A DNA stretch of 42,383 nt. Source: Deltaproteobacteria bacterium. GTDB lineage: Bacteria > Desulfobacterota > DSM-4660 > Desulfatiglandales > HGW-15. A model generated the notes under the pieces. That model saw nothing but the letters and a program-made list of their open reading frames with translations, did not search any database and was not told the DNA's origin. Position numbers and translations under genes: made by a program. The DNA is taken from the NCBI GenBank assembly GCA_019308745.1, contig JAFDHO010000013.1, forward strand, positions 1 to 42,383, written 5' to 3'. Position 1 is the first letter of the stretch; each line of letters starts with the position of its first letter. This document shows, piece after piece, positions 41,622 through 42,383 of this stretch.

Positions 41622-42295
41622 TCAAGGTGGTAAATCGGATCAATCTGGTTGGTTCTTGGTTAGGTTAGTTCCAGTGTTCCCAAAATCGTCTTTTTCAAGT
41701 TAGGCTGATGGTTAACAAGTCAACTGGGCCCCGGACCTGGGAAAGGCAAGGTGCCTTTCCCTAAGCACAAGTTTGTAAGACTTCCCAGGATGCCGTTTTT
41801 TCCCCGGTGCAAACCTCTTCTCTCGATTTTGAGGAGCCTACCGAAAAGGAAAGATGCACGTACACCAGAGAAGTCTTAACGTAAGCGATGAAGTTTCTAG
41901 GATTTATGAAGAATTCGAGCATATCAACTGCCAACCAATCATGTCGTTCTTTCGCCTAGATTCATAAGCAAGATCGGTGCCAATTTTGGCCTCGAATAAT
42001 TATCCTTAATTATCAAGAAGTTACAAGAAGGCTCGCAGAAATTAGGAACGAAACCTAACTTTGAGTATACATTATTACACATAACCATGTGCATTTTTTT
42101 GCACTATACCGAAAAACTGATGGATGAAAACAGGGCCCTTTAGCCCCTGTCGCCGCCTCAAGCAACTGATAGAAGGCAAAATATCATTGCAATTATTTAT
42201 TAATTTTGTATAATTAAATCTAATAATACTCATTGGTGTCCGGTTAGGATTTTGCAAAAGCAGACACTTGCCAAAGGCTTGATCAAGAACATGAG
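41622..42295. other. Gene-free, AT-rich stretch with hairpins
   Basis: No convincing CDS. The hairpin GGGAAAGGC-aaggt-GCCTTTCCC at 41739-41761 is perfect (9-base arms, 5-base loop), and another loose one surrounds 41805-41850 (CGGT...ACCG with CCTC...GAGG). I looked for riboswitch cores (TPP, cobalamin, SAM, c-di-GMP, glycine) and saw none. From about 41980 the sequence is AT-rich. A minus-strand frame at 42075-42332 has no family signal. Confidence 0.4.
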
Positions 42296-42383
42296 GCCCG
42301 TGGCCCCTGGAAGGTCTTTTCCAGAGGCTCAATATTCGTCCTGAGCCTTTTTACGCCCCCATGAGCCTCATAGTCATCGCCTC
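42296..42383. repeat. Structured repeat, copy B, with terminator-like hairpin
   Basis: Homologous to 20646-20733 (39 of 50 bases identical from 42300). It has two hairpins: CTGGAA-ggtctt-TTCCAG (42307-42324), and AGGCTCA (42325-42331) with TGAGCCT (42342-42348) running into a T-run, which reads as an intrinsic terminator on the plus strand. The repeat may continue beyond the window. Confidence 0.65.

Noticed and set aside
41700-41900. Riboswitch-like appearance of the folded region
   Set aside because: No conserved core of TPP, cobalamin, SAM, glycine or c-di-GMP riboswitches was found and there is no gene directly downstream.
42075-42332. 85-codon minus-strand ORF at the right edge
   Set aside because: It overlaps the structured repeat and has no codon or family signal.
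1-42383. CRISPR array, prophage or transposase gene
   Set aside because: I saw no regularly spaced direct repeats and no integrase, transposase or phage structural protein in either strand.

Overview
The window reads as a chromosomal stretch of an anaerobic Desulfobacterota (deltaproteobacterial) organism. I infer this from the mix of protein families rather than from a marker gene: a benzoyl-CoA-reductase/2-hydroxyacyl-CoA-dehydratase-type operon, a CooT-like small protein, several radical SAM enzymes, a sigma-54 activator, an orphan NDP-forming acyl-CoA synthetase subunit, and LPS-type glycosyltransferases. No rRNA, integrase, transposase or CRISPR array was seen.

Layout. 1-1110: end of an unidentified gene, a solitary CopG/BrnA-like antitoxin, and a minus-strand tRNA cluster (tRNA-Lys, a broken tRNA-Glu copy, an intact tRNA-Glu). 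1156-5893 (minus): Nudix hydrolase, HisD-type dehydrogenase, GcvH-like lipoyl carrier, lipoate-protein ligase and a LipS-like radical SAM enzyme, looking like a lipoylation unit. 6069-15900 (plus): mostly housekeeping genes (GNAT, uvrC, M23 peptidase, secA, argJ, GDP-mannose pyrophosphorylase, rdgB). 15905-18756 (minus): a class III aminotransferase and an ALDH7-type semialdehyde dehydrogenase, probably for lysine-type degradation, next to a GAF/sigma-54 activator on the plus strand. 20744-25287 (minus): PPP phosphatase, PflX-type radical SAM protein, a Bax-inhibitor-1 membrane protein, and two cell-envelope glycosyltransferases. 25585-28045 (plus): a QueG-like iron-sulphur protein and an orphan acyl-CoA synthetase subunit.

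28063-32399 is an accessory, decaying zone. It holds remnants of a response regulator and histidine kinase, a PAP2-like membrane protein, the 3' part of an infB gene with an in-frame stop abutting tRNA-Arg, an unrecognised 463-aa protein, and a truncated PAC2-family gene.

32448-37862 (minus) is the most interesting block. A small His-rich protein, a CooT-like protein and a sirtuin are followed, after a perfect 28-bp-arm palindrome, by a four-gene operon. That operon has two benzoyl-CoA-reductase/dehydratase-like iron-sulphur subunits and two different activator ATPases. Its substrate cannot be read from the sequence. 38146-41564 holds a converging response regulator and histidine kinase, a MEMO-family protein, a small CPRC-containing ORF and a site-2-type protease. 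The last 800 bases carry no convincing gene but contain hairpins and a second copy of a structured repeat also found at 20646-20733.

Promoters were assigned by eye from -35/-10 matches. Start codons were moved from the longest-ORF position where a Shine-Dalgarno sequence decided the matter.
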